13,392 nucleotides of DNA from DATAQC01 sp038238185 (GTDB lineage: Bacteria > Actinomycetota > Acidimicrobiia > Acidimicrobiales > AC-14). The DNA lies in assembly GCA_038238185.1 (NCBI GenBank), contig JBBRXY010000087.1:1-13392 (forward strand). The letters are read 5' to 3'. The notes under the pieces are model-generated. The model saw only the letters and a program-made list of their open reading frames with translations. It did not search any database and was not told the DNA's origin. The translations under genes were made by a program, and so were the position numbers. Below, one piece after another: positions 1-6,338 of the stretch (its first letter is position 1; each line of letters opens with the position of its first letter).

Positions 1-2
1 AC

Positions 3-143
3 GGCTACCGCCACCGGCCGTGGGACACCAGGGTCGGCTCGATCGATCTGGCCATCCCGAAGCTGCGGGAGGGTTCGTACCGCCCGGACTGGTTGCTGGT
101 CCCGCGCCGCCGGGCCGAACAGGCCCTGGTGGCGGTGATCGAC
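3..143 (+). mobile_element. IS256-family (mutator-type) transposase remnant
   Basis: Reading from position 3 gives GYRHRPWDTRVGSIDLAIPK and then LREGSYRPDWLLVPRRRAEQ, ALVAVI. This matches the conserved stretch of IS256/mutator transposases that precedes the DDE core (family pattern NGYR..RWDTR.G.I.L.IPKLR.GSYFPDWLLE.RRRAEQAL). The frame stays open to a stop at 268-270, but after about position 143 the family sequence (normally a YLLGVSTRRV-like run) is lost and the reading turns into unrelated sequence that runs into the tRNA. I therefore read it as a truncated, non-functional copy; its 5' part lies outside the window. No terminal inverted repeat is recognisable at the break. The family call is from remembered conservation and the break point is good to about 10 bases. 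Confidence 0.8.
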
Positions 144-174
144 GTAGGTGGTACGCAAGGCTCGGATACGGGAC

Positions 175-196
175 GAGGGCCCCTTTCGGAGCCCTC
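175..196 (-). terminator. Hairpin downstream of tRNA-Gly, probable terminator
   Basis: GAGGGC (175-180) pairs perfectly with GCCCTC (191-196). Two further C:G pairs inside leave a TTTC tetraloop after one mismatch. It lies 26 nt beyond the 3' end of the minus-strand tRNA. There is no U-tract, which is common for GC-rich actinobacterial terminators, so the terminator role is inferred from position and stem strength. Confidence 0.55.
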
Positions 197-222
197 GACA
201 CCAGTGCTGAGCTGCACCTTTG

Positions 223-298
223 TGGAGCGGACGACGGGATTCGAACCCGCGACCCTCACCTTGGCAAGGTGATGCTCTACCAGCTGAGCCACGTCCGC
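223..298 (-). tRNA. tRNA-Gly (anticodon GCC)
   Basis: The reverse complement folds as a standard 76-nt tRNA. The acceptor stem GCGGACG pairs with CGTCCGC. The D-arm is GCTCAGCTGGTAGAGC. The anticodon stem TCACC/GGTGA encloses the loop TTGCCAA, giving anticodon GCC for glycine. The T-arm contains GGGTTCGAATCCC. Discriminator U is followed by an encoded CCA (223-225). It decodes GGC/GGU glycine codons. The gene is last in the minus-strand run after the two lipoprotein genes and lies about 80 bp from the IS256 fragment; tRNA 3' ends are frequent insertion hotspots, but no duplicated tRNA 3' end is visible here. Confidence 0.97.
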
Positions 299-307
299 AG
301 TGACTCC

Positions 308-313
308 AGCTTA
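308..313 (-). promoter_or_regulatory. Candidate -10 box of tRNA-Gly
   Basis: Minus-strand TAAGCT fits the actinobacterial TANNNT -10 pattern. It ends 9 nt before the first tRNA base (298), so transcription would start about at 301, just ahead of the mature 5' end. No good -35 hexamer is seen. It is a short degenerate motif, supported only by its position. Confidence 0.4.
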
Positions 314-316
314 GCA

Positions 317-334
317 ACCACCTGAGCCGGTGGT
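317..334 (-). terminator. Hairpin after the lipoprotein pair
   Basis: A perfect 6-bp stem, ACCACC (317-322) with GGTGGT (329-334), encloses a 6-nt loop. On the minus strand it begins 10 nt after the lipoprotein stop codon and is followed by TTGCT rather than a full U-run. It would separate the lipoprotein mRNA from the tRNA, whose candidate -10 starts 4 nt beyond the stem. Terminator function is inferred. Confidence 0.45.
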
Positions 335-344
335 CTCCGCCCGA

Positions 345-959
345 TCACTTCCTGCGCAGCGTCGCCAGCATCTGGTCGCAGCCCCGGTCCATCTGGGCGC
401 GGGCGGCCGGGGTCGACTGGCAGTTCAGCTCGTATTCGGCGGCGCCGTCGAACAGGAACACCACGCGGCTGCCCCGCTCGGCGGCATCGTCCTCGAGGGC
501 GAACGGCTGGTACCGAACGGCGGGAAGGCCTCCGATGTCGGTGGTCTCGCCGACGAAGGGCCGTCCGGCGAACTGGGTGATCACCCCGTTCAGCTCCGCC
601 AGCTGATCGGGGAGCTCGTTGGCCGTGACCGGGGTGCTCAGGTTGTAACGGGTCATGAGGACGGAGTTGTCCGGGTCGAGCCCGACGGCCATGCTCGCCG
701 CCGGCCGCGCGCCAGCGGTCAGGTCGGCGTCGTACTTGAAGTCGCCGGTGCCCCATTCCTTCGGGTACCGGAAGTTGAAGCCGAAGCGAGGGTCGGCGAA
801 CACCGTCCCGGTGGCACTCGGTGATGTCGTGGTCGTCTTCGAGGCGCGGGCGGTGGTGTCGGAGGCGGAAGCGCCATCGGCGTCGTTCCCCGAGCCCCCA
901 CAACTGGTCAGGACGAGGCCGACGGCGGCCAAGACAACGGTGAGCTGTGAGGGCGACAT
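345..959 (-). CDS. Secreted PsbP-like lipoprotein (copy 1)
   Basis: This is a 204-aa protein. A signal peptide with a hydrophobic run (residues 6-18) ends in a lipobox-like LTSC with Cys20 as the lipid-attachment site, so it should be anchored on the outer face of the cytoplasmic membrane. A Ser/Thr/Ala-rich linker follows (about 21-50). The core opens with FGFNFRYPKEW, the FxFxYPxxW signature of PsbP/Mog1-fold proteins. Near the C-terminus two cysteines in NCQ and GCDQ contexts may form a disulfide. It is clearly paralogous to the next gene upstream (shared TDIGGLPAV, VFLFDG, GCDQ, LATLR). No Shine-Dalgarno is visible before ATG 959; GACACT ends 7 nt upstream, so a leaderless or read-through mRNA is possible. 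The n-region has no Lys/Arg, which is odd for a signal peptide, but no alternative start is available. Function unknown; PsbP-like names a fold only. Confidence 0.85.
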   Translation of the reverse strand: MSPSQLTVVLAAVGLVLTSCGGSGNDADGASASDTTARASKTTTTSPSATGTVFADPRFGFNFRYPKEWGTGDFKYDADLTAGARPAASMAVGLDPDNSVLMTRYNLSTPVTANELPDQLAELNGVITQFAGRPFVGETTDIGGLPAVRYQPFALEDDAAERGSRVVFLFDGAAEYELNCQSTPAARAQMDRGCDQMLATLRRK

Positions 960-1023
960 GGTTGCCAGTGTCGCGCCTGGGCCGAGGAGCCCCGTTTTCC
1001 GGCACCCGAGGGGTCCGGCACGG

Positions 1024-1644
1024 TTACCGCTTGCGCAGCGTGGCCAGCACCTGGTCGCAGCCCTGATTGATCCTTTCCCGGCCTTCGGGGGTCCACTGGC
1101 AGTTGATCTCGTACTCCGTCTTGCCGTCGAACAGGAACACGATCCGGCTGCTGCGCGCCGAGGCATCGTCGGCGAGAGCGAACTCCTCGTAGCCGACGGC
1201 GGGCAGGCCGCCGATGTCGGTCACCGTCCCGGACGATTGGTTGCCGGAGAACTGGGACACGATGCCGTCCAGCTCGCTCACGTGGTCGGGGAGCTGCGCC
1301 GCGCCCACGTCGTCGGAGAGGTCGTAACGGAGCATGAGGATGGCGTTGTCGTTGTCGAGGCCGACAGCGGCGCGTGCCCCCGGCTTACCCCCGGCGGACT
1401 GGGCGGCGTCGTCCTGCGGTTCCCCCTCTGACCAGTCCTTCGGGTACGTGAAGTTGAATCCGAAATCCTTGTCGGAGAAGACCTGGCCCGTCCTGGTGAC
1501 CGATGTCGTTGCCGGCTTGTCGTTGGCTGAAGACGTGGTGGCTTCGCTCGAACAGCCCATCAGGGTGACTCCGAACACGCCCGCCAGAACGAGGACCGAG
1601 GTGTGTCGGCCGCGTCGCTCCCGGTGTGAGTGTTGGCGGATCAT
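1024..1644 (-). CDS. Secreted PsbP-like lipoprotein (copy 2)
   Basis: This is a 206-aa protein whose start at ATG 1644 is chosen because strong Shine-Dalgarno sequences (AAGGAG and overlapping GAGGAG) stand directly upstream. The n-region is strongly basic (R/H-rich, residues 3-14). A hydrophobic h-region (16-29) and the lipobox LMGC with Cys31 predict a lipoprotein. The core begins FGFNFTYPKDW and matches copy 1 over its whole length, roughly half the residues identical by eye, including TDIGGLPAV, FLFDG and the Cys pair NCQ...GCDQ. It is first of the tandem pair, 64 nt ahead of copy 1, and probably co-transcribed with it. The 5' leader contains an 8-bp hairpin. No function can be assigned beyond a PsbP-type surface lipoprotein. 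Confidence 0.88.
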   Translation of the reverse strand: MIRQHSHRERRGRHTSVLVLAGVFGVTLMGCSSEATTSSANDKPATTSVTRTGQVFSDKDFGFNFTYPKDWSEGEPQDDAAQSAGGKPGARAAVGLDNDNAILMLRYDLSDDVGAAQLPDHVSELDGIVSQFSGNQSSGTVTDIGGLPAVGYEEFALADDASARSSRIVFLFDGKTEYEINCQWTPEGRERINQGCDQVLATLRKR

Positions 1645-1648
1645 GGTG

Positions 1649-1659
1649 CTCCTCTCCTT
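1649..1659 (-). promoter_or_regulatory. Double Shine-Dalgarno of lipoprotein copy 2
   Basis: The minus strand reads AAGGAGAGGAG with the ATG at 1644. AAGGAG has a 9-nt spacer and the overlapping GAGGAG a 4-nt spacer. This fixes the start and rejects the longer frame that would begin at 1704. Confidence 0.8.
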
Positions 1660-1672
1660 GGTCGGCAGCGCC

Positions 1673-1696
1673 CTTCGCCCAGCTCTCCGGGCGAAG
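1673..1696 (-). promoter_or_regulatory. Perfect 8-bp hairpin in the lipoprotein leader
   Basis: CTTCGCCC (1673-1680) is fully complementary to GGGCGAAG (1689-1696) around an 8-nt loop. It sits 28 nt upstream of the lipoprotein ATG and 65 nt downstream of the dut stop. With no U-tract it could be a dut terminator, a 5'-UTR structure, or an operator. On the minus strand the loop reads GGAGAGCT and contains a second GGAG. Confidence 0.5.
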
Positions 1697-1761
1697 TGTC
1701 GCATGTTCCTGCGACGCCGGGGAGGCTCTGGTGATGGGTGTCCTCGGCATCGACGTCGTCT

Positions 1762-2199
1762 TCAGCGGCCGGTGTGGCCGAAGCCGCCTCCGCCTCGCTC
1801 TGACGACGGGAGATCGCCGACCACGCCGAAGCGGGCCTCCTCGACTTGCATGAGCACGAGCTGGGCGATGCGGTCGCCCCGTCGCACCTGGTAGGTCGCC
1901 GTCGGATCGGTGTTGACGAGCAGTACCCGCAACTCGTCGCGATAGCCGGCGTCGATCAGACCCGGCGTGTTCAGGCAGGTGACGCCGTGACGTAGGGCCA
2001 GCCCACTGCGAGGAAGGACGAATCCCGCCCAGCCCACCGGGATGGCCACCGCCACTCCCGTCGGCACGAGGGCCCGACCCCCCGCCGCCGCCAGCGTGAC
2101 GTCCTCGCGAGCCACCAGGTCGGCCCCGGCGTCACCGGGCCGGGCATAGGCGGGAATGGCCAGATCGGGGTCGAGGCGCACCAGGGGGACGTCGAGCAT
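1762..2199 (-). CDS. dut: dUTP diphosphatase (dUTPase)
   Basis: A trimeric dUTPase of 145 aa hydrolysing dUTP to dUMP and PPi, keeping uracil out of DNA and supplying dTMP precursor. All five family motifs are present: I PGDAGADL (21-28), II PRSGLA (63-68), III GLIDAGYRDE (80-89, with catalytic-water Asp83 and Tyr86), IV RIAQLV (110-115) and V RGGGGFGHTG (135-144, the phosphate-binding tail, usually RGSGGFGSTG). Length is normal for the family. ATG 2199 has no Shine-Dalgarno; minus-strand TAGGCT lies 8 nt upstream, pointing to a leaderless mRNA. It is divergent from orn across 26 bp. Confidence 0.97.
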   Translation of the reverse strand: MLDVPLVRLDPDLAIPAYARPGDAGADLVAREDVTLAAAGGRALVPTGVAVAIPVGWAGFVLPRSGLALRHGVTCLNTPGLIDAGYRDELRVLLVNTDPTATYQVRRGDRIAQLVLMQVEEARFGVVGDLPSSERGGGGFGHTGR

Positions 2200-2207
2200 G
2201 CTGCGGC

Positions 2208-2213
2208 AGCCTA
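2208..2213 (-). promoter_or_regulatory. Candidate -10 box of dut (leaderless)
   Basis: Minus-strand TAGGCT (TANNNT) is separated from dut ATG 2199 by 8 nt, so transcription would start at or next to the start codon. It overlaps the opposing orn -10 box by the TA at 2212-2213. No -35 match is seen; the call rests on motif plus spacing. Confidence 0.5.
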
Positions 2214-2217
2214 CGAT
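2212..2217 (+). promoter_or_regulatory. Candidate -10 box of orn (leaderless)
   Basis: Plus-strand TACGAT (TANNNT) is separated from orn GTG 2226 by 8 nt, the spacing expected when transcription starts at the first codon. There is no Shine-Dalgarno for orn and no -35 match. It shares bases 2212-2213 with the dut -10 on the other strand. Confidence 0.55.
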
Positions 2218-2225
2218 CGCTCGTC

Positions 2226-2771
2226 GTGCTCGTGTGGATGGACCTGGAGATGACCGGACTCGATCCGGCGACCAACGTGATCGTGGAAATCGCCACGATG
2301 GTCACCGACGACGATCTGGTGATCGTCGCCGAGGGCCCCGACCTCGTCATCCATCAGCCGGAGGCGGCGATGGCGGCCATGGACAAGGTCGTCCGCAAGA
2401 TGCATGCCCACAGCGGCCTGACCGACGCAGTGGCGGTATCCACCCTGACGCTCGCCGATGCCGGCGCCGCCACCCTCGAGTTCATCAAGTCCCATGTCCC
2501 CGAGGCCGCCACAGTCCCGCTCTGCGGGAACTCCATCGCCACCGATCGCCGATTCCTCGCCGCCTACCTTTCCGAGATCGAGAACTGGCTCCACTACCGG
2601 TCGATCGACGTGTCGACGGTCAAGGAACTGTGCCGGCGTTGGTATCCCGAGGCGTTCGCCTCTGTGCCGCACAAGCGGGGCGCCCACCGGGCACTCGACG
2701 ACATCCGCGAGAGCATCGCCGAGCTCGCCTACTACCGCCAGGCCGTCTTCGCTCACCAGGCGCGCTCGTGA
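2226..2771 (+). CDS. orn: Oligoribonuclease
   Basis: A 3'-5' exonuclease of 181 aa that degrades 2-5-nt RNA to mononucleotides, and in many bacteria also pGpG from c-di-GMP breakdown; cytoplasmic. DEDDh residues are visible: Asp6 and Glu8 in WMDLEMTGLD, Asp107 in GNSIATDRRF, His154 and Asp159 in HRALDDIRES. Further family landmarks are EIATMVTDD, YRSIDVSTVKELCRRW and AELAYYR. Length matches the roughly 180-aa family. The GTG start at 2226 gives the usual short N-terminus and sits 8 nt behind TACGAT; in-frame ATG 2238 would remove Asp6. It is followed after 13 nt by the phosphodiesterase gene, probably one mRNA. Confidence 0.97.
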   Translation: MLVWMDLEMTGLDPATNVIVEIATMVTDDDLVIVAEGPDLVIHQPEAAMAAMDKVVRKMHAHSGLTDAVAVSTLTLADAGAATLEFIKSHVPEAATVPLCGNSIATDRRFLAAYLSEIENWLHYRSIDVSTVKELCRRWYPEAFASVPHKRGAHRALDDIRESIAELAYYRQAVFAHQARS

Positions 2772-2784
2772 CACCGACCAGCTA

Positions 2785-3540
2785 ATGCCGACGACCTGGC
2801 CGTTCCTCGACCACCCCGGGCCACTGGCCTTCGCTCACCGGGGCGGCGGCGGCGCCTGGCCCGAGAACACCATGGCGGCATTCGAGAACGCCGTGGCCTT
2901 GGGCTATCGCTACCTGGAAACCGACGTCCACGTCACCGCCGACGGCATGCTCGTGGCCTTTCACGACAACGTGCTCGACCGGGTCACCGACCGGCGGGGC
3001 CGCATCGCCGATCTCCCGTGGTCAGAAGTCGGCGCCGCCCGCGTCGACGGGCACGCCATCCCTTTGCTGGCCGACATCCTCGAGGCCTGGCCCGACGCCC
3101 GCGTGAACGTCGACGCCAAGCACGCCGCCGCCGTCGCTCCCCTGGTCGAGGTCATCCGGCGGCATGCGGCTCACGATCGCGTGTGCGTGGCCGCCTTCTC
3201 CGATCGCCGTCTGGCGCGCTTCAGGCAGCTCACCGACGGGGGAGTCTGCACGGCCGCCGGTCCCGCCGGCATCGCCCGGCTGCGCCTGGCCTCGTTCGGC
3301 CCGCCTGGCCGGAGACCGGCCGCCTGTGCCCAGGTGCCGGTGCGATTCGGTCGGGTTCAGATCGTCGACCCGTCGTTCATCGGGGCCTGCCACCGGCGGG
3401 GCCTCCAGGTCCATGTGTGGACGGTCGACGAGGCTGCGGAGATGGAGCGTCTCCTCGACCTGGGCGTCGACGGGATCATGACCGACCACCCGGCCATCCT
3501 GAAGGAGGTGCTCTCGGCCCGCGGCCAGTGGGCCACCTGA
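2785..3540 (+). CDS. Glycerophosphodiester phosphodiesterase family protein
   Basis: A 251-aa GDPD-type TIM-barrel enzyme, cytoplasmic because no signal peptide is seen. It would hydrolyse glycerophosphodiesters to glycerol-3-phosphate and an alcohol. Signatures: AHRGGGGAWPENT with His18, Arg19 and Glu27; YLETDVHVTADG with metal ligands Glu45 and Asp47; AFHDNVLDRVT with catalytic His60; later VNVDAKH, and the C-terminal VHVWTVDEAAEM and GVDGIMTDHP, standard for the family. ATG 2785 is chosen because it directly precedes the conserved barrel start; the frame is open further upstream but that part is an orn shadow. No clear Shine-Dalgarno. The true substrate could be any glycerophosphodiester. 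Confidence 0.93.
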   Translation: MPTTWPFLDHPGPLAFAHRGGGGAWPENTMAAFENAVALGYRYLETDVHVTADGMLVAFHDNVLDRVTDRRGRIADLPWSEVGAARVDGHAIPLLADILEAWPDARVNVDAKHAAAVAPLVEVIRRHAAHDRVCVAAFSDRRLARFRQLTDGGVCTAAGPAGIARLRLASFGPPGRRPAACAQVPVRFGRVQIVDPSFIGACHRRGLQVHVWTVDEAAEMERLLDLGVDGIMTDHPAILKEVLSARGQWAT

Positions 3541-3595
3541 TCGGTTCGTCCACGGAACGTCGTCGTTGCCCGATCGGGGTGTCATACCGCGTCGG

Positions 3596-3601
3596 TAGCC
3601 T
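3596..3601 (+). promoter_or_regulatory. Candidate -10 box of the adnAB operon (leaderless)
   Basis: TAGCCT (TANNNT) ends 7 nt before GTG 3609, giving a predicted leaderless start like dut and orn. There is no -35 match at 17-18 bp. Placed in the 68-bp gap after the phosphodiesterase stop. Confidence 0.5.
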
Positions 3602-3608
3602 GCGCAGG

Positions 3609-6338
3609 GTGGACATCGAGGTGGCGCTCACGGCCGAGCAGCAGGCGGTCGTCGACGACGATGGTGACCGGGTACATGTCGCCGGCGAGTCGGGTACCGG
3701 CAAGACGGTCACGCTGGTGGCCCGGTACCTACGCCTGGTGGCCGACCATCCGGCGTCGTCGGTGCTCGTGCTGTGCCCGACCCGGGCCGGGGCCGACCGC
3801 TTCCTCGACGCCGTCCTGCCCCATCTGGCCGGCGGGTTCGACGCCTTGCCGATCACCACGGTGTGGGGCCTGGCCTACGACGTACTCGCCCGCCACGACG
3901 CCGCGCCCGTGCTGCTCACGGGCTCCGACCAGGGTCACGAGGTGGCCCGCCTGCTCGCGGCCGAGGGACCGGGGCGGTGGCCGTCGGCCGCCCACTTGGT
4001 GGGGCGGCGGGCGTTCGCATCCGAGGTGGCCGGCGCGGTGGTCGACCTGCAGTCGTCGTTCCTGAGCGACGACCAGGTGCTGGCTCGAGCCGAGGCCGCC
4101 GCCTCCGTGCCCCAACGGATTGGCGGCCAGCCGGCACGGTGGGCCGACCTGGTGAGCTTCACCTCCCGCTATCGAGCCGCGCTCGCCAAGCGGAACCATG
4201 TCGACGGTGCCGGCCTGCTGGTCGCCGCCGACCGACTGCTAGCCGCCACCGTGGCCGAAAGGAATGACGCCTCCGTGCCCGAACGGAATGCCGGTTCCGT
4301 TCGGTTCGCTCACGTCCTGGTCGACGACGCTCACCGCAGTGTTCCCGCCACCGGCGAGCTGGTCGGCCACCTGGCCCGGCTGGGAGCGTCGGTCACCGTG
4401 GCCTCCGATCCCGGCGCCGCGGCGGCCACCGTCGACCCGTGGGCCAGCCTGGCACCAGGCGAGGCGGGACCGGCCCGTCTGACCACCACGTTCGGCGACC
4501 CCCCCAAACCGGTGCTCGTCACCTGCGGTCACCCGTCGGTGGAGGCCGAAGCCGTCGTCGGCGAGTTGCTGGCCGCCCACGACCACGGTGTCGCCTGGTC
4601 CGACATGGCGGTGGTGGTGCGTGCCGCGACAAGCCCCCGGGCCCGCTCGATCGTCCGAGCTCTGGCCCGGCACGGTGTTCCCACCGGTCCGATCGTGCGG
4701 GGCGGCGACGACGAGCCCGTCGTCCGGGGTGTCCTCGACGTGCTGCGCTGGGTGGCGGGCGACGTCGGCGCCCTCGATCGGCTGGTGGCCTCGCCGGTTG
4801 CCGGCCTCGACCCCTCCGAGGTCCGGGCCGTGCGCCGCCAGGCGACGGTACTGGGCATCCCCCTCGAGGCCCATCCCCGACTGGCCGGACTGGCCCGGCT
4901 GCGGGCCGAGCTGGTGGCGCTCGCCGCCCGAGCCACGCCAGCCGACCTCGCCTTCGAGGTCTGGCGCCAGCGCCTCGGGCACCTCGTCGATCCCGACGGT
5001 GGCGACGATCGTTCTCTCGACGCCCTGGTCGCCATGGTGAACGGGCTGCGGCGCCGGGCCGAGCGCCGGCCCCGCGAGCGGCTGGCCGAGTTCCTCGACC
5101 GTTACGGCGCGCCCGGTTCTTCCGCCGACGCCTGGGACACCGCAGTGCGCCGGCCGGCTGTCGGCGACGCCGACGAGGTCGCCGTCCTGTCCGTCGCGGC
5201 CGCCGCCGGTCGCCGCTGGCACACGGTGGTCGTGTCGGGGTGCGTCGAGGGAGAGTTCCCCCGGCTGCGCGTCCGGCCCCGATTCTTCGACAGGGCCGTG
5301 CTCACCGACGGGGGCGGGGCCGACGACGGCCCTACTCGTCGCCATCACACCCTGGCCGACGAACGCCGCCTCTTCGCCCTGGCGTCGTCACGGGCCACCC
5401 ACCGGTTGGTGGTCACCGCCGCCCCCGAGCCTGGTGTGCTCCTCAGCCGGTTCGTGGAGGGCTGGGAGCCGGGCGCCGTTCGTCTTCCCCGCGCGCCCGG
5501 CCCGGCCCCGCTCGCCCACCGTCCCACCGAGAGCACCACGCCGGTGTTCCCCGACGGCCACCTGCGCCTGTCGGCCAGCCAGCTGTCGACCTACGACGAC
5601 TGTCCCCTCCGCTACGCCTACGAGTACGGGCTCGGGGTCCGAGGTGAGGCCGGGGTCCATGCCGCCCTGGGCAGCCTGGTGCACGAGGTGCTGGCCCTCT
5701 TCAACGACCCCGATCCCGCCGCCGACCAAGTAGTCCCCCACACCAGGGAGGGCCTCCGGGCCCTGGCCGAGCAGCGCTGGCGCGACGACCTCGCCCGCTA
5801 CCGGCCCCAGGTCGAAGAGGCGCGGCGCGACTACTTCGCCATGCTCGACGCCTGGTGGGAGGCCGAGGGAGGCAACGAGCGCCTGGCCCCGGAGGTGCTG
5901 GCCGTGGAGCGCCGCTTCGAGGTCGACGCCGGGGGTCATCGCCTGGCGGGCGCCATCGACCGCGTCGACCGGGCCGACGACGGCGAAGGCGTCCGCATCG
6001 TCGACTACAAGACGGGAAAGAGCGAGCCTCGTCCCGACGCGGTGGCCGACGACGTCCAATTGGCCATCTACCACCTCGCCGCCAGCCGCGACCCCGCGCT
6101 GGCGGCCCTGGGCCCGGCCACCCAGCTCCGACTGCTCTATGTGCGGTCCATGCACGCCTTCGACCAACCCGTCACCGAAGACCACGAAGCCGCCACCGAG
6201 GCCCGCATCGAGGCCGCCGCGGCCCGCATTCTGGCCGAGGAGTTCGAGCCGTCGGTCGACGCCAACTGCCGGATCTGCTCGTTCCACCGCCTGTGCCCCC
6301 TTCAGGACGAGGGCCGCATGACCGGTGCCGACGCGTGA
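3609..6338 (+). CDS. adnA: AdnA-like UvrD-type helicase / PD-(D/E)XK nuclease
   Basis: A 909-aa subunit resembling mycobacterial AdnA, which with AdnB resects double-strand-break ends. N-terminal motor: Q-motif ALTAEQQAVV (6-15), Walker A GESGTGKT (26-33), motif Ia LVLCPTRAGA. Motif II is VDDAH (Asp239-Asp240), lacking the DEXQ form. Motif III is degenerate (ASDPGAA, no GDxxQSIY), motif VI is LFALASSRATHRLVV (588-602). C-terminal nuclease: Cys665 in TYDDCPLRY, His692 (LVHEVL), Asp784 (AIDRVD), Asp799 and Lys801 (VDYKTGK), QLAIY, then Cys887, Cys890, Cys896 (CRICSFHRLC), which with Cys665 form an AddB-type 4Fe-4S staple. GTG 3609 is chosen from the -10 spacing and domain start; the open frame before it overlaps the phosphodiesterase. 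An 8-residue tandem repeat lies at 216-231. It is somewhat shorter than mycobacterial AdnA (about 1,050 aa). Its stop overlaps the adnB start. Confidence 0.9.
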   Translation: MDIEVALTAEQQAVVDDDGDRVHVAGESGTGKTVTLVARYLRLVADHPASSVLVLCPTRAGADRFLDAVLPHLAGGFDALPITTVWGLAYDVLARHDAAPVLLTGSDQGHEVARLLAAEGPGRWPSAAHLVGRRAFASEVAGAVVDLQSSFLSDDQVLARAEAAASVPQRIGGQPARWADLVSFTSRYRAALAKRNHVDGAGLLVAADRLLAATVAERNDASVPERNAGSVRFAHVLVDDAHRSVPATGELVGHLARLGASVTVASDPGAAAATVDPWASLAPGEAGPARLTTTFGDPPKPVLVTCGHPSVEAEAVVGELLAAHDHGVAWSDMAVVVRAATSPRARSIVRALARHGVPTGPIVRGGDDEPVVRGVLDVLRWVAGDVGALDRLVASPVAGLDPSEVRAVRRQATVLGIPLEAHPRLAGLARLRAELVALAARATPADLAFEVWRQRLGHLVDPDGGDDRSLDALVAMVNGLRRRAERRPRERLAEFLDRYGAPGSSADAWDTAVRRPAVGDADEVAVLSVAAAAGRRWHTVVVSGCVEGEFPRLRVRPRFFDRAVLTDGGGADDGPTRRHHTLADERRLFALASSRATHRLVVTAAPEPGVLLSRFVEGWEPGAVRLPRAPGPAPLAHRPTESTTPVFPDGHLRLSASQLSTYDDCPLRYAYEYGLGVRGEAGVHAALGSLVHEVLALFNDPDPAADQVVPHTREGLRALAEQRWRDDLARYRPQVEEARRDYFAMLDAWWEAEGGNERLAPEVLAVERRFEVDAGGHRLAGAIDRVDRADDGEGVRIVDYKTGKSEPRPDAVADDVQLAIYHLAASRDPALAALGPATQLRLLYVRSMHAFDQPVTEDHEAATEARIEAAAARILAEEFEPSVDANCRICSFHRLCPLQDEGRMTGADA
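4254..4301 (+). repeat. 24-nt tandem repeat inside adnA
   Basis: Two adjacent 24-nt units (4254-4277, 4278-4301) encode AERNDASV and PERNAGSV in the same frame, 7 residues ahead of motif II. A third relative, 18 of 21 bases matching unit two and in the same frame, lies at 9497-9517 in adnB (PEPNAGS). Confidence 0.75.

Noticed and set aside
20..325. Plus-strand ORF across the IS fragment and tRNA
   Set aside because: It reads the transposase in the wrong frame and runs through the tRNA gene antisense.
3018..3608. N-terminal extension of the adnA frame into the phosphodiesterase gene
   Set aside because: The extension is Arg/Pro-rich out-of-frame sequence; the Q-motif begins a few residues after GTG 3609, as expected for the family.
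4239..5348. 369-codon minus-strand open frame opposite adnA
   Set aside because: Same reasons; its apparent GIPFGHGG repeat is only the reverse reading of the adnA 24-nt tandem repeat.
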